64,000 nt of DNA from Cucumis sativus (taxonomy: Eukaryota; Streptophyta; Magnoliopsida; Cucurbitales; Cucurbitaceae): contig NC_026660.2 of the NCBI RefSeq assembly GCF_000004075.3, forward strand, positions 15,271,837-15,335,836, in the 5' to 3' direction. Positions 32,101-44,547 of the stretch are shown one piece after another. Within the stretch, counting starts at the first letter, position 1. Every line of letters begins with the position of its first letter. The notes beneath the pieces were generated by a model, which did no database searches, was not told where the DNA came from, and saw nothing but the letters and a program-made list of their open reading frames with translations. The position numbers and the translations under genes are program-made.

Positions 32101-33524
32101 CTAATAAACAAATCTGTCAAAATGAGCTTAGCTCAATGGCAGTTGGCACGGTTTTCTTACCTAGAGGTTTGAGGTTCGATCCCATCCACAATTGTTGTAC
32201 TAAAAAATCACTTAAAAAACAAATCCATTTTGAAACCTTTTCTCCCAACATTCTCTTTGCAATAAGCTATAAGAAATTACCAGCTTTTCGGAAGTGAAGA
32301 TCTTGGTCATCATTGACACTAATCATCACCCAAGGCCTGCGAACACCAATAATCCCTCTTGCCGCTTGAATTCCCTCATTTACAGCACTAACAACCGATG
32401 CATCAGCAGCACAATCAATACAATCAACTGCAAGTCCTCAGCAAAATCAACAAAACAATAAAGGATTTGATGTTATTTTGATCCTGCACTTTTGATTTTC
32501 GTTTATTCTGGTCGCTATACCTTCAAAACATCTGTTTTAATTCCTCTACTTTCAAAAAGTAACCATGTTGGTCCTTTCATCTCGATTATTTCAATTAAAA
32601 TGTTAGCATGCTACTTCATTCACTAAGCTTTAATTTATATTCAAAGTATTTATTTGTGTATGAACTTGGTGTTAAAATTTTGTAAATAGGAACAAAATTG
32701 GTCACCTTCCAAAAGTAGGACTAATACAGTGCATGTTTGGAAAAGTTTTGAAATTGTTAAAACCACTTTTTTCAAGTTCAGAATCACTTTAAAACACATT
32801 TTAATCGCTCAAATCAATTAGTGTTCAATTTTACACTCTTAAACACATTTTTCATACCGTTAAATGTGTTTTGAATCATCAAAAGCCTCTTTCGAGAGAT
32901 TTTGAAAATGTCAAAAGCAATTTTAATCGTCACAAAATAACTCCCAAACATGCCAATAGACGTTTTGAAGATACATGGACTAAAATGAATAAAATGGAAA
33001 GAACGAGAACCAAACATTTTGAATGAATGTGAACAAAAAATAAACAGAGCAAATTCCTTGAGATATAAATTGGGTGATTCTTACCCCCAGCAAGAGTGTA
33101 AACAAGAGAGAGATTCCTAATATCAACCACATCCTACACAGAAAACAAACATTTTATTCAATATGAAGATTTTTTTTTTTTTTTTTTGGGGGGGGGGGGG
33201 GGGAGGAGGATAGGAAATTGAAAAGTTTTTTTAACCTCGAAACTTGCACCGCAAATAAGCTTAACCCAGTTGCCATTTTGAAGGGATTGAAGAGAAGAAG
33301 ATTGAACTGAAGCAATTCCAATTCGACTAACGAGGCTTCTTACACTGTCGAGGTTCTTGCTGCTGTTGTTCCTGAAAGCCACTGAGAATATGGGGGGAAG
33401 AGAAGAAGAAAAAAGATGATTAAATTAAGCGAAAAAGGAAATTAGCCAATACTCAGGAGCTGGAAGTGAAACCTTGATGTTGTTGAAGGTGAAGAGTGGC
33501 ATGGCAGGACAAGCTGAAGGCCAT
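29145..33524 (-). CDS. LdpA-like 4Fe-4S protein, probably plastid-targeted
   Basis: Thirteen exons join in frame to 427 residues: 33473-33524, 33236-33381, 33085-33133, 32281-32427, 31940-32073, 30520-30589, 30316-30406, 30117-30186, 29921-30019, 29723-29822, 29562-29648, 29389-29468, 29145-29303. The Ser/His-rich N-terminus looks like a transit peptide. DCIDCAAD precedes a Cys cluster at 138-150 (CPIDCSRPCEIVC) and a classic 4Fe-4S motif at 184-194 (CYGCGRCSPVCP). The C-terminal half fits the LdpA C-terminal domain. In cyanobacteria LdpA links redox state to circadian period; the plant role is not established by this sequence. Exon 1 has an atypical donor (GTTTCA), so the first 17 residues are less certain. 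Introns carry a solo LTR, a SINE and a MITE-like element. Confidence 0.85.
30617..30865 (+). mobile_element. Solo LTR (249 bp) with a perfect 5 bp target-site duplication
   Basis: The element starts TGATAGG at 30617 and ends TTCTACCA at 30865, with GTTTT immediately on both sides (30612-30616 and 30866-30870). A TATA-type promoter box, TTATAAATAGAG, lies near 30690. There is no internal coding DNA and no second LTR, so it is best read as a solo LTR left by recombination. It sits in the 1.35 kb intron of the LdpA-like gene, antisense to that gene. Confidence 0.75.
31130..31735. repeat. MITE-like or decayed repeat in the LdpA-like intron
   Basis: Two stretches contain related wording (TTTGATAACCATT at 31164, GTTTGATAACCATTTTG at 31565) surrounded by runs of AAAAC/GTTTT. 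This resembles short non-autonomous DNA transposons that are common in plant introns. Boundaries and target duplications could not be defined. Confidence 0.35.
32112..32215 (+). mobile_element. tRNA-derived SINE
   Basis: An RNA polymerase III-type promoter is visible: a box A-like TTAGCTCAATGGCAGTTGG at 32128-32146 and a box B GGTTCGATCCC at 32173-32183, with the spacing of a tRNA gene. The sequence does not fold into a complete tRNA and is followed by an A-rich tail. This is typical of plant SINEs. It lies in an intron of the LdpA-like gene, antisense to that gene. Confidence 0.7.
32731..32953. mobile_element. Small MITE-like element with 10 bp inverted ends
   Basis: The 223 bp segment begins GCATGTTTGG and ends CCAAACATGC, perfect inverted repeats. 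The interior is non-coding and partly palindromic, with TTTTAAAACAC and GTGTTTTGAATC-type blocks. No clear target-site duplication was found. It lies in the intron between exons 3 and 4 of the LdpA-like gene. Confidence 0.5.
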
Positions 33525-35321
33525 TTTGATTTTGATTTTCCCTGTTCTTCCGTTGAGGGAAGAAGGATGGCTCGAGATAAATTGGGATTGTTTTTATTTA
33601 TTTGTCTTTTTTCTTCCATTCTTTGGATGACGCATAAATCACAATGTACAAGTCCAACATTCCCAAGGTTGTGATATTTATTTGGTATGCAACCTCAACC
33701 ATATTGGTGAAATTGCAACCACTTTCTATATGTTTTACAAATCTTATTGCATGGATGTGTGAATATTTTATAAATTTAACAAAATCTTCTCATTTTGATT
33801 TATAATTATTTTTTATTTTTTATTTTTTAAAACAATCAATTGGTATAGAGAAAAGAAACGACCAATAAACAGATGTATGACGATCAATGAAGATAAGCGA
33901 CAAGAAGAGTGGAGCAATGTACAATAAAGATGGTGTGGAGCATTACTAGATGGTATGATAGGAGGGATATATATGTAAGATGGTGAACAACAATCGGACA
34001 TCTAACAATCGACGTAGTTAATTGGCAAGGAGTTGGAGCAGCTCTCGACGACAGAGAGGAGTCATGTTGATAGATTGGAGTGTTTATTTATAGGAAGAAG
34101 AACTCCATTTTTCTCGAATCATTCTAATTCTTTTATAATTTAAAATAAATCTTAAAATTTTTAAAAGTAATTTTAGATGTTGTCAAACACTCTCATTCTT
34201 TTTTATCGGAATTATGGGAATTACTTGTTTTTAGAAATAAACACTGAATAAAAAAGACACATAGAATGAAATAAATAAGTAGAAGTTAAGAGATTTGAAT
34301 TGGAAAACACTCGGCCCTTTTGTTTTTGCACTCCATTTCTACTCAAGTGTTCAACAATCAGAAATTGCTTGCCAATTATATTTAATTATTACTTAAGTTT
34401 TTTTTGTCCTTCACAATACTTAAAGAAAAGAAATCAAATCACCAACTTAAAAATTGACACCTGAGCATTGATTTTAGTTTATTTTATTTTATTTTCGAAC
34501 AAATTAATTTTCACTTATTATTTAGGGGTTCTTACAAAAATAACAAAAAATAAATGATGATAACAGAATTCGTGTCACTACATTTTTTAAATTGCAAAAG
34601 TAGTCAATTTAAAAGTCGATAAGGATTGATTACCACGTTTTGTCATATTCGCAATATGAGGAAAAAAATGTATCATTACCTGTTTTTTCTAAATGTTTTT
34701 ATCGCAACTTTCCTATTATTTAGGTTTATAAATATGATCATGTAAATATCATTTTTCAAATATAGTAAATGAACAAATATATATATATAACAAAATAAAA
34801 TTTAGGAGAGACTACCATGATTTATTACTACAATATGAAATTTTGTTATATTTCTAAATATTTACCGTTTTTTTTATTTAAACAAAAACTTCTATCCATT
34901 TAAACAATTTCTCTAACAATAAACAAAATAATTTATAAAATATAAAAAAAAAAATTAGATTCTTCTATCAACTATAGACATTATAAACATTATGAACGTT
35001 GATAGACTTCTACGAATATATATCGGTGGATGATAAACATCAATAAAAAAAATTATTAGCAAATAGAATATAAAATATCGTTAGATTGTATAAATATTTT
35101 ACGCATTAAATAACTAGTAATAACCAATAATAGTTCAATTAAACCATAATTAAACTCATTTATCAATTAAAATGATTTTCATGTACTTTCATGATTTTTT
35201 TCTAAAATTTAATTTACATCAAATTTTCCATGAACACACGTAACAAAGAGAATCTCAAGAAGTTCGAAAGTAGTTTATATTTAGACCGATTTTTTTTTAG
35301 TTTTTAAAACTATAATTTATA
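33525..35321. other. Intergenic region between divergent LdpA-like and ALDH22A1 genes
   Basis: The two flanking genes point away from each other, so both promoters lie here. The centre is strongly AT-rich, with (TA)n runs near 34778. No gene or transposon terminus was recognised. Confidence 0.5.
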
Positions 35322-35555
35322 ATGATTAAGCCTATCATAAATTTGTTACGATCAATATGGACAAACATCAGGAGCGAAAAAGAAAAAAGGAAAAGAAAAT
35401 CAAGAGGGAGTGTACTGTTAAAAGCCCAATTGTGTGCGTTCCTCAGGTTTTCCCGCGATCTCTACTCTCATTCTTCAACCTGCTCCAATCAATTTGATCG
35501 GACAACTCCTCGTAGTCATCGGAGAACTCGTTCTTTTTCTCCCTCGGTGAACGCC

Positions 35556-38500
35556 ATGGCTTTCTGGTGGACTCTGATTGTTCTTGGATTTGCTTACGCG
35601 ATCTGTAGGTTGCTCTTGATGCTTATCCCTCCGAATGTGCCTTCAATCGAAGTTGACGCATCTGACGGTGACAAATTCATTCCTCTCTCCTTCTATCTCT
35701 ACATTTGGATGCTTTTGAATTCACTCGCACTACCACTGCTTTCTGCCTCTGTCTAATTTTGTGTTTGATCATTTATTCCTACTTATATTCCACCAGTTAT
35801 GGACGACGGGAATCAAACGCAGGAGAATAGCTACATCTACGTAAGTATTTCCGGAGATTCTACAATTGATTTTTACCGGTACTTTGTTTAGATGATACAT
35901 TATTCTGCGTTGGTGTTTGGAATTAGTCGGCATTAATATATTTTGATGTAAACTGAACTGTTTGGTACCGAAGTATGTGAATATGAGTAATTTCTTGGAA
36001 TTCGTAATCAGGAAGTGATGTCTCAGGCTGTGATTCTTTCAAATACATTGTCGGTATTTTCTTCCTTCGTTTTAAACTGCACACTTAAGTAAAATATGAG
36101 CATGTTCTTTAAATTTCTATTCCGGAACTATCGTTTTATTTATGTAAACTGCTGTTTGTTTTTGTAATAAGGCTGAATTCTCTTATTTGATTTAAGTTAC
36201 ACCGTCCAGTGTCTAGTACCGAGTTATATGAATCTTCGTCTTGAAATCTCTATGCTGGAACCACTATCTCAGGCTTTGATGTTTTAGGTTACTGAGTCAA
36301 ATAGATTATATGATAGATTTAACTATAATAGTTTTGATGATACATTGCTTCATTTCTAGCATTAAGTTTTTGTTTTATGTTGACATTCTCGAACTTTGAT
36401 GCATTGCAGATTCTATACCCTGTTTAGTAGTGATACAAGTATGAGTAAACTTTTGAAATTTCTATCCGTGAACTATATCTCACGCTTTGATTCTATTTGG
36501 GAACCATACTCTTCAAGAGGATGTTCCTGGACCTGGTTAAAGCAAATTATTGGCTTACTCATTGGATTTCGATGATTAGAAATCCTTTTAAGTTCTATTC
36601 TGAAAATTTTGCGGGCTCAAGCTCACATTACTTATTGGCTAATACGAACCATTCGTTTTTTCATATCAAAGCTTGCAGATGGCAAAACTTTTGTTTCAAA
36701 TTGTCTTAGGCAGAACTATCTGATTTCATAATCTTGGTTGATGATTACTGAACAGATTCCACCTAGGACAAAGACGCAACAGCAGGACAAGAGAGTCCAG
36801 TGTTATGAACCTGCAACTATGAAATACCTTGGCTATTTTCCTGCATTGTCACGAGACGAGGTTAGTACTCATTTCTGGCCAGGCAATAGCTTCATTGGTG
36901 AGATAGTGAAAAATTACCATTTCTCTTGTTTTTAGTTTTGTTGAATCTGGATGAATGGTAGGTTTTTCATTTCATTATATGCTGCAGTGCTGCATCTTTC
37001 GTGACAACCCTCCCATGTGATTTTTTATCTCGATCTTTTGATAATTAATGGTAGTGGAAGTACTGGCAATTCTCTACTTCATATGAACACTATCTCAACT
37101 TTCCTTCTTTCATTTATCCAGTTATCATCTCTCTGTATTTGTTTCGTCTTCAAAAAATAATAATTGTCATCTCTATATAATATTTCTCATATTGATGGCA
37201 TTAGATATTAGCATCCCTAAGTGAGAGGGAGAGAGAGAAATCGAAGTGGTTGATTAAACTTGTTATGTTAAACTCTATGCTTAGGTCAAGGAGCGTGTTG
37301 CTTCAGCCAGGAAAGCGCAGAAAGAATGGGCCAAAAGTAGCTTCAAGCAAAGGCGTTTGCTTTTACGGATCCTTTTGAAGTACATAATTGAAAATCAAGA
37401 GCTCATTTGCGAGTAAGATCCATTATTTTAATATATTATAGATGTTTGTTATTTTTCTATTCTCCAAGAGTAGAAAAGGAGGCAAGCAAAGCTGCCAGGC
37501 GGGTATTTTCTGTCAGCCTAATTATTTATCATGTGGGATAGGATCTCCTCCCGTGACACCGGAAAAACAATAGTTGATGCTAATATGGGAGAAGTAATGG
37601 CGACATGTGAAAAGATTACTTGGCTTCTTTCAGAGGGTGAGAAATGGCTGAAGCCTGAGAGCCGGTAACTCTCTTTTCTACTTCTTTCTTTCTCCTCTTG
37701 AAAATATGATGTTGCAGCCGATAACATTCCTTTCTCATGTTGAAGACAAGTTCAACTACTATTTCTATAACTTTCCTTCTGCACTTAATTGTTTCTTTTC
37801 CCTGTGACCACCAGCATAGACGATCATCTAGTCATTTCTATGGTGTTTTTCTTTTTTCTATTTGAATGGATTTTGGGTGGGGGTAGAGAGAGGGGAGGCT
37901 TCCAAGTTGTTGCAAATAGCACAGAAAGAGCAACCTGAAGAAGGTTTCGATGAGGAACATCAAAGAGAAGGCTTAATCTTGAGGTTCTTGTAACAATCCA
38001 ACCAAGAGGAAAAATTGTCCTAAAAATTTTGATTTCTTTTGAACCAAATCGAAGTATGGCTTTTGAAGCATTCATATTTAATTCATAATAATTTGGCTTT
38101 GATGTAAAGGTTTGGAGCACAAAAAAATTGCTAAAACATTTGAGTGAAGATAGAGAAGAAATAGGACCAACAAAACCTTGAGAAAAAGCACCAAAAAACA
38201 TAGATGAAAGTGGACTGCAGAAGCTGCATACTTTCCTCTGTTGCTCTTATATACCAGTAATAGTAACCAAGCATCTTTGAGGCATTCTGACTGGTCATTC
38301 AACTTGTCTCTTTGACTGATATTGTCCCAGTTTCTTTAAGTTAGTTGGATTTGAATTATGTTTTGATTAAGAAAGATTGAAAGAAAGCACTTAAAATTCT
38401 GGTGGTTAAATTTGCTATGCATTTGATCTCTTAACTTATTTCAATTTGCAGATCATGTGGAAGGGCAACACTTCACAAGAAAGCCCGAGTAGAATTTCAC

Positions 38501-41500
38501 CCCCTTGGAGTTGTTGGGGCGATAGTCCCATGGAACTATCCATTCCATAACATTTTCAATCCAGTGCTTGCAGCAGTCTTTGCAGGAAACGGCATTGTGG
38601 TTAAGGTATTAAAGTTTAAAGGTTTCCTTTAATACTCTATTACTTTTGAGATATATTATCTTTTTAATGTGATGATCTGTCAGAAACTACTTATTGCAAC
38701 AAATTTCAGGTCTTATTATTTCAACCAATCATTGCATGTCTCCTAGCTTGCTCTTAAGGTGCCATGCATCATTAGGATACATAGATTCATATCTTTAAGG
38801 AATTTCAATAATGTAGAACTGTTTTTCATATTCTTATTGAAACCTCTGTTAAAATTTAAAAGAGTACTAATAAATAAAATGAAATTAGAGTTTTCTTTAT
38901 GAAAAAAACTTCAAATAGCTTTTGTTTGTAGTATGGTTTGGTGTTTTTGGTCCTCATTTTAGTTGTTTTTTAAGGCTCTTGTATTATTGGTGTGTTCTTG
39001 TTTTGTTTTGTATTCTCACCCTTTGGGAGTTCCATCCTTGCACTTGTTTTCTCCTCTACGTCTACAAGTGAAAAGTTTGTTTCTTGTTTTTCTTTAAGAA
39101 AAACGAAACAAATAACTTCAACTAAGGATTTTGCAAAGGTTCAGTATCATGATCCTGATCTTTAATGAAACAAATTTGTTACGTACTGGTTAATGTCATT
39201 CAATTGATTGAATTGTAGGTTTCAGAACATGCAAGTTGGTCAGGATGCTTTTATGTTAGGATTATCCATGCTGCTCTTGCTGCCGTTGGAGCTCCTGAGA
39301 GTTTGGTTGATGTGATAACAGGGTAGACATTTTAACTTCTCATTTGAACCATCTTCACAAGGCTCTGTTAGTTTGTCCACTTTAATGTGATCTTTTATCA
39401 GGTTTGCTGAAACAGGTGAAGCGCTAGTATCTTCAGTAGACAAAATGATATTCGTTGGATCAACTGGTGTGGGTAGGATGGTATGAACTATATTGGGTCT
39501 GGAATTTTATAATTTGTCCTCCTATATTTTTGGTTCTTGTCATTTGTTGATGCTGTTGTTTACGTGTCTTCCAAATTTATAATTATAGTTATCCACGCTC
39601 TGAAGTCACATGTCAGAATAAATGACCATTGGATTAAAAGTTGTGCGGATGAAAGCTATGTTTACAAAGAATGAGAATTATATCCGACTTCTTTTTAATA
39701 AATAAAGAGAAGATCAAACCAAAAAGTGACTTCCATTCTGTCTCCGTTTTATAAACAATGGAAAGAAGGCTTTTAGAAAGTGACTTCCATTCTGTATGAG
39801 TATTGTAAACTGATTAGTTTGCTTATTTTTAGGAAATAAATTAAGAATCATTCTGCTTGAAAGTTCATTTGTTGTATCCCCTTGAATGCTAGTTATTGCA
39901 CAGCGGGGCTTTTATTAGTTTCTTTTAAAATAAAAGAGATGGAAAAAGTGACTTGGTATCTAGCACCCACCTCTACTCAATATGTTAAATATTTGGCATG
40001 ACTCTTTGCAGATAATGAAAAGTGCTGCGGAGACACTTATTCCCGTCACTCTTGAGTTGGGTGGAAAGGATGCATTTATCGTGTGTGAGGATATAGATCT
40101 GGATCATGTATGAATACTTTCCAATTTTATTATATACAAATAGCTCTACTAGTACTATTTTAGTAGCTTTCATGTTATAGAGAACTGATGGAGTTTCTTT
40201 ATTTAATATAGGTTGTAGACATTGCTCTCAGGGCTTCTATTACATCAAGTGGACATAATTGTACTGGAGCCGAGAGATTTTATGTCCACAAGAACATTTA
40301 TTCTTCATTTGTGGATAAAATATCAGAACGTGTAAAGGATATTACAGTTGTAAGTACGAGTCCGTATACTATTATATATATGCATTAGAATTTAGTCCAT
40401 CCTTCTGCTGGGGTATAGTGTTTATGTGGTTTTTCAATTTCAAATTTCTACTTTCCTTTCTGCACCTACGGATCATCTGGAAGGTATGTGGTTTCTTGCA
40501 AAATGGACATCAGGAGTGGCAGCTGAAACTGAATTCATTATGTAATCTTCCACAGGGATAAAAATTTAAAGGTTCTTAGTAGTTTCTTTTTGCTTCTTAG
40601 GGTGTGGGCAGCGTTTTTTGTTCTGACCGCACTCTGGTTTCATTCGTCTTTCAACTGTGGAACAAATAATTTTGATCAAAATTTGAATCTTATTTTATAA
40701 TTGAAAGATGAGACTTTCCTGTTGTAAACTATTTCAGGGTCCACCGTCAGCTGGGAAATATGATATGGGTGCCATCTGTACGCAAGAGCAATCTGAAAAA
40801 CTTCAAAGCCTTGTAAATGATGCCTTAGACAGGGGGGCAAAAATTGTTGCTCGTGGAACTTTTGGACATTTACCTGAAGGTGCCGTTGATCAATATTTCC
40901 CACCTACCGTTATTGTTGATGTCAACCATACAATGAAGTTAATGCAAGAGGAGGTAGTAATACTTGACATCCTCTTTTGTGCAATGGATTTTTTGGTAGT
41001 CCCTATCCTCTTTTCTGCCGGCCTATATCATATCTTGTTAGAATAATTCTTCAAATAGATTTTGGAACCCTACTTATTACCACAACGTTCTGGTGCTGTT
41101 TGTATTTGACTACTGAAGTCCTTAGAATTAGAAACAATGAACAGCTCTTATAAAAACGAAATATAGAACAGCTAAAACCCTTTTCATTAGTTTTGCGTTA
41201 TTATTATTTTTTAAATTAAGTTTATAACCAATCCGATCACCTAGTTTCTTTGATTTGTTATTTACCCTTAAGAGTTAGTTTTGAAAAAAAAAGTAGTTTT
41301 TTAAAAACTTATTGTTGTCTTGGTTTAATGTTTTTTTTAAAAAAATAAGTTTATAACCAATCCTTCCACCTAAAAAACAGTAGTTTTTAAAACCATGATA
41401 TTGTCTAGGAATTTGGCTAATAATTTGGTTTTCTTTAAGAAAGATGAAAACCATAACCATGCTACTCGGATCAAAATTCAACACAATTTTAAAAAAAAAC

Positions 41501-43142
41501 AAAAAACAAACAATGTTATGTTATTATTAAATGGTGTCTAAGCTTCTTTGTTTCCTTTTCTTTAAAGTTTTTTAATTTAAATTTTATGAAACTTGTCTCT
41601 AGAAAAATCAATGTGCATAACTGGAGTGGCCATCTTATATTTTATATTAAATTTGCAGAGCAATTGATCACTAGGAAATATCTTCTGAGCTTCCAATTGT
41701 CCTAAAACTTGTCGCTTAACTTTCAAAGTTTAGCAAATGTGCTAACATAGTGGTGGCATACAGGCATTTGGACCAATTCTGCCTATAATGAAATTCAGCA
41801 CAGATGGTGAGGCCGTGAAGCTTGCAAATGACTCGAGATTTGGACTTGGATGTGCTGTCTTTTCTGGCAGTCAGGATCGTGCAAGGAACATTGCTTGGCA
41901 GATTCATTCGGGAAGTGTTGCAATCAATGACTTCGCTACAAATTATTTGTGCCAGGTAACATTTATTTCAAGCATGGATGTGATGCTTTAGTACTTTCAT
42001 TAGTTCATCTTTGAAACGGTTGTTACTTATTGCTCGCTTTTTGGTCATTTGTTGGTACAATTATCTAATCAAACACATGTTGATACTGACTCTGGGTCAC
42101 TTGTTAGCGATATCTTGTGCATTTGTTGGTTTTACCAATATGTTTTAGTTTGTTTGAAAAACTAATGGATGAGAAGAATTATTAAATTTAGATTAGTTAT
42201 TAGTTTATATTAATTTGTTTTTAATGTTTATTTTAGAAATTAATTAGTTTGTTGTCTTATTTCCTTGTAAAGCTATGAATAGTTTGTACTAGGAAGCTTT
42301 TTGGAATGTTGTTTTGAACAAAGAACATTGTTCTTAGAAAAGGATCTCCTAACTTAGGGATAGATTTCTCTTGTTTGATCATGAATTTAGCGTAATAATT
42401 TCGAGCTGTATTACAAATTGGCATAGAAAGTTTCATGTGTGCGCCACTTAACTTGTAAGGGATTCATTTTTCGAGACATTGTCTATAGCTTATTTTTAGT
42501 TAACCATGTATCTCTTGGGAAGAATTTGTTAGTGTTATAGGACAATTACATGTATTGGATTTTATAATGCATCCTTGGTTAGAGAAACTCAAAAGCTGAT
42601 CCAAGTTAGTCATCATATCAATATTTGGATCTTCAATCATCGATCTTCATTGCTTTAGACTATACTATCATAACTATCTTTACTATTTAGGGTTTGTGTC
42701 ACATTTATATTAAGGTCTCTTGATTTTCAGTCCTTGCCATTTGGTGGCGTAAAAGAGAGTGGATTCGGTCGATTTGCGGGCGTTGAAGGATTACGAGCTT
42801 GTTGTCTTGTCAAAGCAGTAGTTGAGGATAGGTGGTGGCCATTCCTTTATACCAAGCACCCTAAGCTTCTTACGGTGAGCCATTAGAAAAATCTTGACAA
42901 GTGCTTATTTTTGTTATTTATTTTGTTTGTTTATATTGAAACGGTACGTATTCTTTTTCGGTTAGTATCCTGTTGCAGACAACGCTTTTGAGTTTCAAAT
43001 GTCGCTTGTTGAAGCGACGTACGGGCTGAACATATGGCATCGATTAACAGCATTGGTCAATGTTCTGAAGATGCTGTCAGAGCATAACACTCTGACTAGA
43101 AACAATCCTAACATTAATGGTCGACGTAAGAGAAATGATTGA
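35556..43142 (+). CDS. ALDH22A1: Aldehyde dehydrogenase family 22 member A1
   Basis: Fourteen exons join without a frame break to 603 residues: 35556-35667, 35797-35840, 36756-36860, 37285-37412, 37542-37664, 38452-38605, 39219-39322, 39402-39480, 40012-40107, 40212-40349, 40738-40953, 41764-41955, 42731-42874, 42966-43142. The start [20 protein letters not shown] is a hydrophobic anchor or signal typical of ALDH22. Catalytic residues are present: Glu298 in LELGGKD and Cys332 in SGHNCTGAE, 34 residues apart as in other ALDHs. [14 protein letters not shown] and [14 protein letters not shown] are also conserved. The family oxidises aldehydes to acids with NAD(P)+. ALDH22 is a plant-specific, stress-linked, probably secretory-pathway member with an undefined substrate. 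An in-frame ATG at 35322 lies in the leader and is unlikely to be used. Confidence 0.95.
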
Positions 43143-44547
43143 AGGGAAATTGGATTTGCAGTTGAAGATGTATTATCCACCTAGTAGGTGTTCTTGGAGG
43201 TACTTTTAGAATTTTTTTCGTCTCTTTCCTTTTTGTGTTTTAGTAGTCTCTTTTTCATTAGAAACCACAACCACCTATCACTTTTGATGTTTGATCATGT
43301 GATTTTGGAAGTGCTTATTACTTGAGCACATGAGACAAATGCACTATTCAAATGCTCACTATCATCAAGCATTTTAAGGTGCGCATTTACATTTTCTTTT
43401 TCCAAGAGCACTTTTATGTTGCTTCTAAATGATTGAAAGTGGGGAGTATTTGGCTAATAATGCCAAAATTCCTTTCAATTAGGGCACTTTTATTTTGTAG
43501 GTGTTGATGATTATTGTGGGAACATTTATTAATTTTAGTGTTTCGTAAAATTGATTGCCATATTAATTGAAATAAAATCTAGGTTTGATTGTTGAATTTT
43601 AAGTTTAAAGAACATCAAGATTTAGATAAGCAGAACATTAAAAAAAATGGTTTCAGAAATTCCAATATTTTTTTATAGGGATAAGAATTTTCAATATTAA
43701 GGTGATAATTCAAAAAACACGTATATCAAGGTTTATATTTGTTAAACTATGTATTTAACTTGCCAGTATATAATCTTAATTCAACATATATTATCATAGT
43801 TTCAAATTTTGTAGTAAATTCGTTAATATGTTACAGAAGATTTTTAAAAACTAACAAAATAAAAAGTATTAGAGATTAAATTTAGGATTAGTTGAAATTA
43901 TCGTCGATAGGTATCCAAATTCTGGACAACCTTTATGGCTCGTACATTGAGAATCTGGATGATTAATCAAAAGCCTTCTATAGGATTCTTTGAGCATGTC
44001 TATAAGTTTTTCTAAACTCATTTTAACGATTCATGCATCTTCTAAGACCCATTAGACTCTCCCCATATAATTGAATCACTCTTTAAGCCACATTTATCAA
44101 ATCATTTTGGAAAGAATGTAATTGTAATGAAATCTGATTGATGGACTATAAATTTTGTCAAATTGTTACCTTTAATTCCATCTCTTGAGAGAGAATAATA
44201 AATATGTCAAATTGATAAATTTTCAATTATAACGACATAATTAGCACAAAAGCCAAACATAAGTAAACGACGACATAGTAATTAAACGAATCCCACCATT
44301 TTTATTCTCATTCATATATTTACAATTTCAAGGAACTACTAGAGTTGAGAGTGTTAGAGTGGAATATTTCTTTCAATTAAAAGAATATCTGTTCAATGCC
44401 ACGAAGCATGTGAAAGTGCATAGGCATTATCCACGTGTACAACAAAGCCCTCCATATAATCACACGTGCACAATTTCTCCCTCTCGTCGCCTTAACTATT
44501 TCACTCAGCTCTTCCCTTGCAATCCAAATTTCGAAGCATCACAACAG
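43143..44547. other. Spacer between ALDH22A1 and TENA_E
   Basis: This holds the 3' end of the ALDH transcript and the promoter and leader of the next gene. The leader of TENA_E is open in frame from 44359, but family alignment supports the ATG at 44548. No other feature was recognised. Confidence 0.5.

Noticed and set aside
32112-32200. A functional tRNA gene
   Set aside because: Box A and box B are present, but no acceptor stem or anticodon arm can be paired, and an A-rich tail follows. A SINE fits better.
35322-35555. N-terminal extension of ALDH22A1 from the upstream in-frame ATG
   Set aside because: The extension is basic and unconserved, while [10 protein letters not shown] at 35556 matches the start of the family.
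44359-44547. N-terminal extension of TENA_E
   Set aside because: The in-frame leader has no family similarity, and the conserved helix begins shortly after the ATG at 44548.
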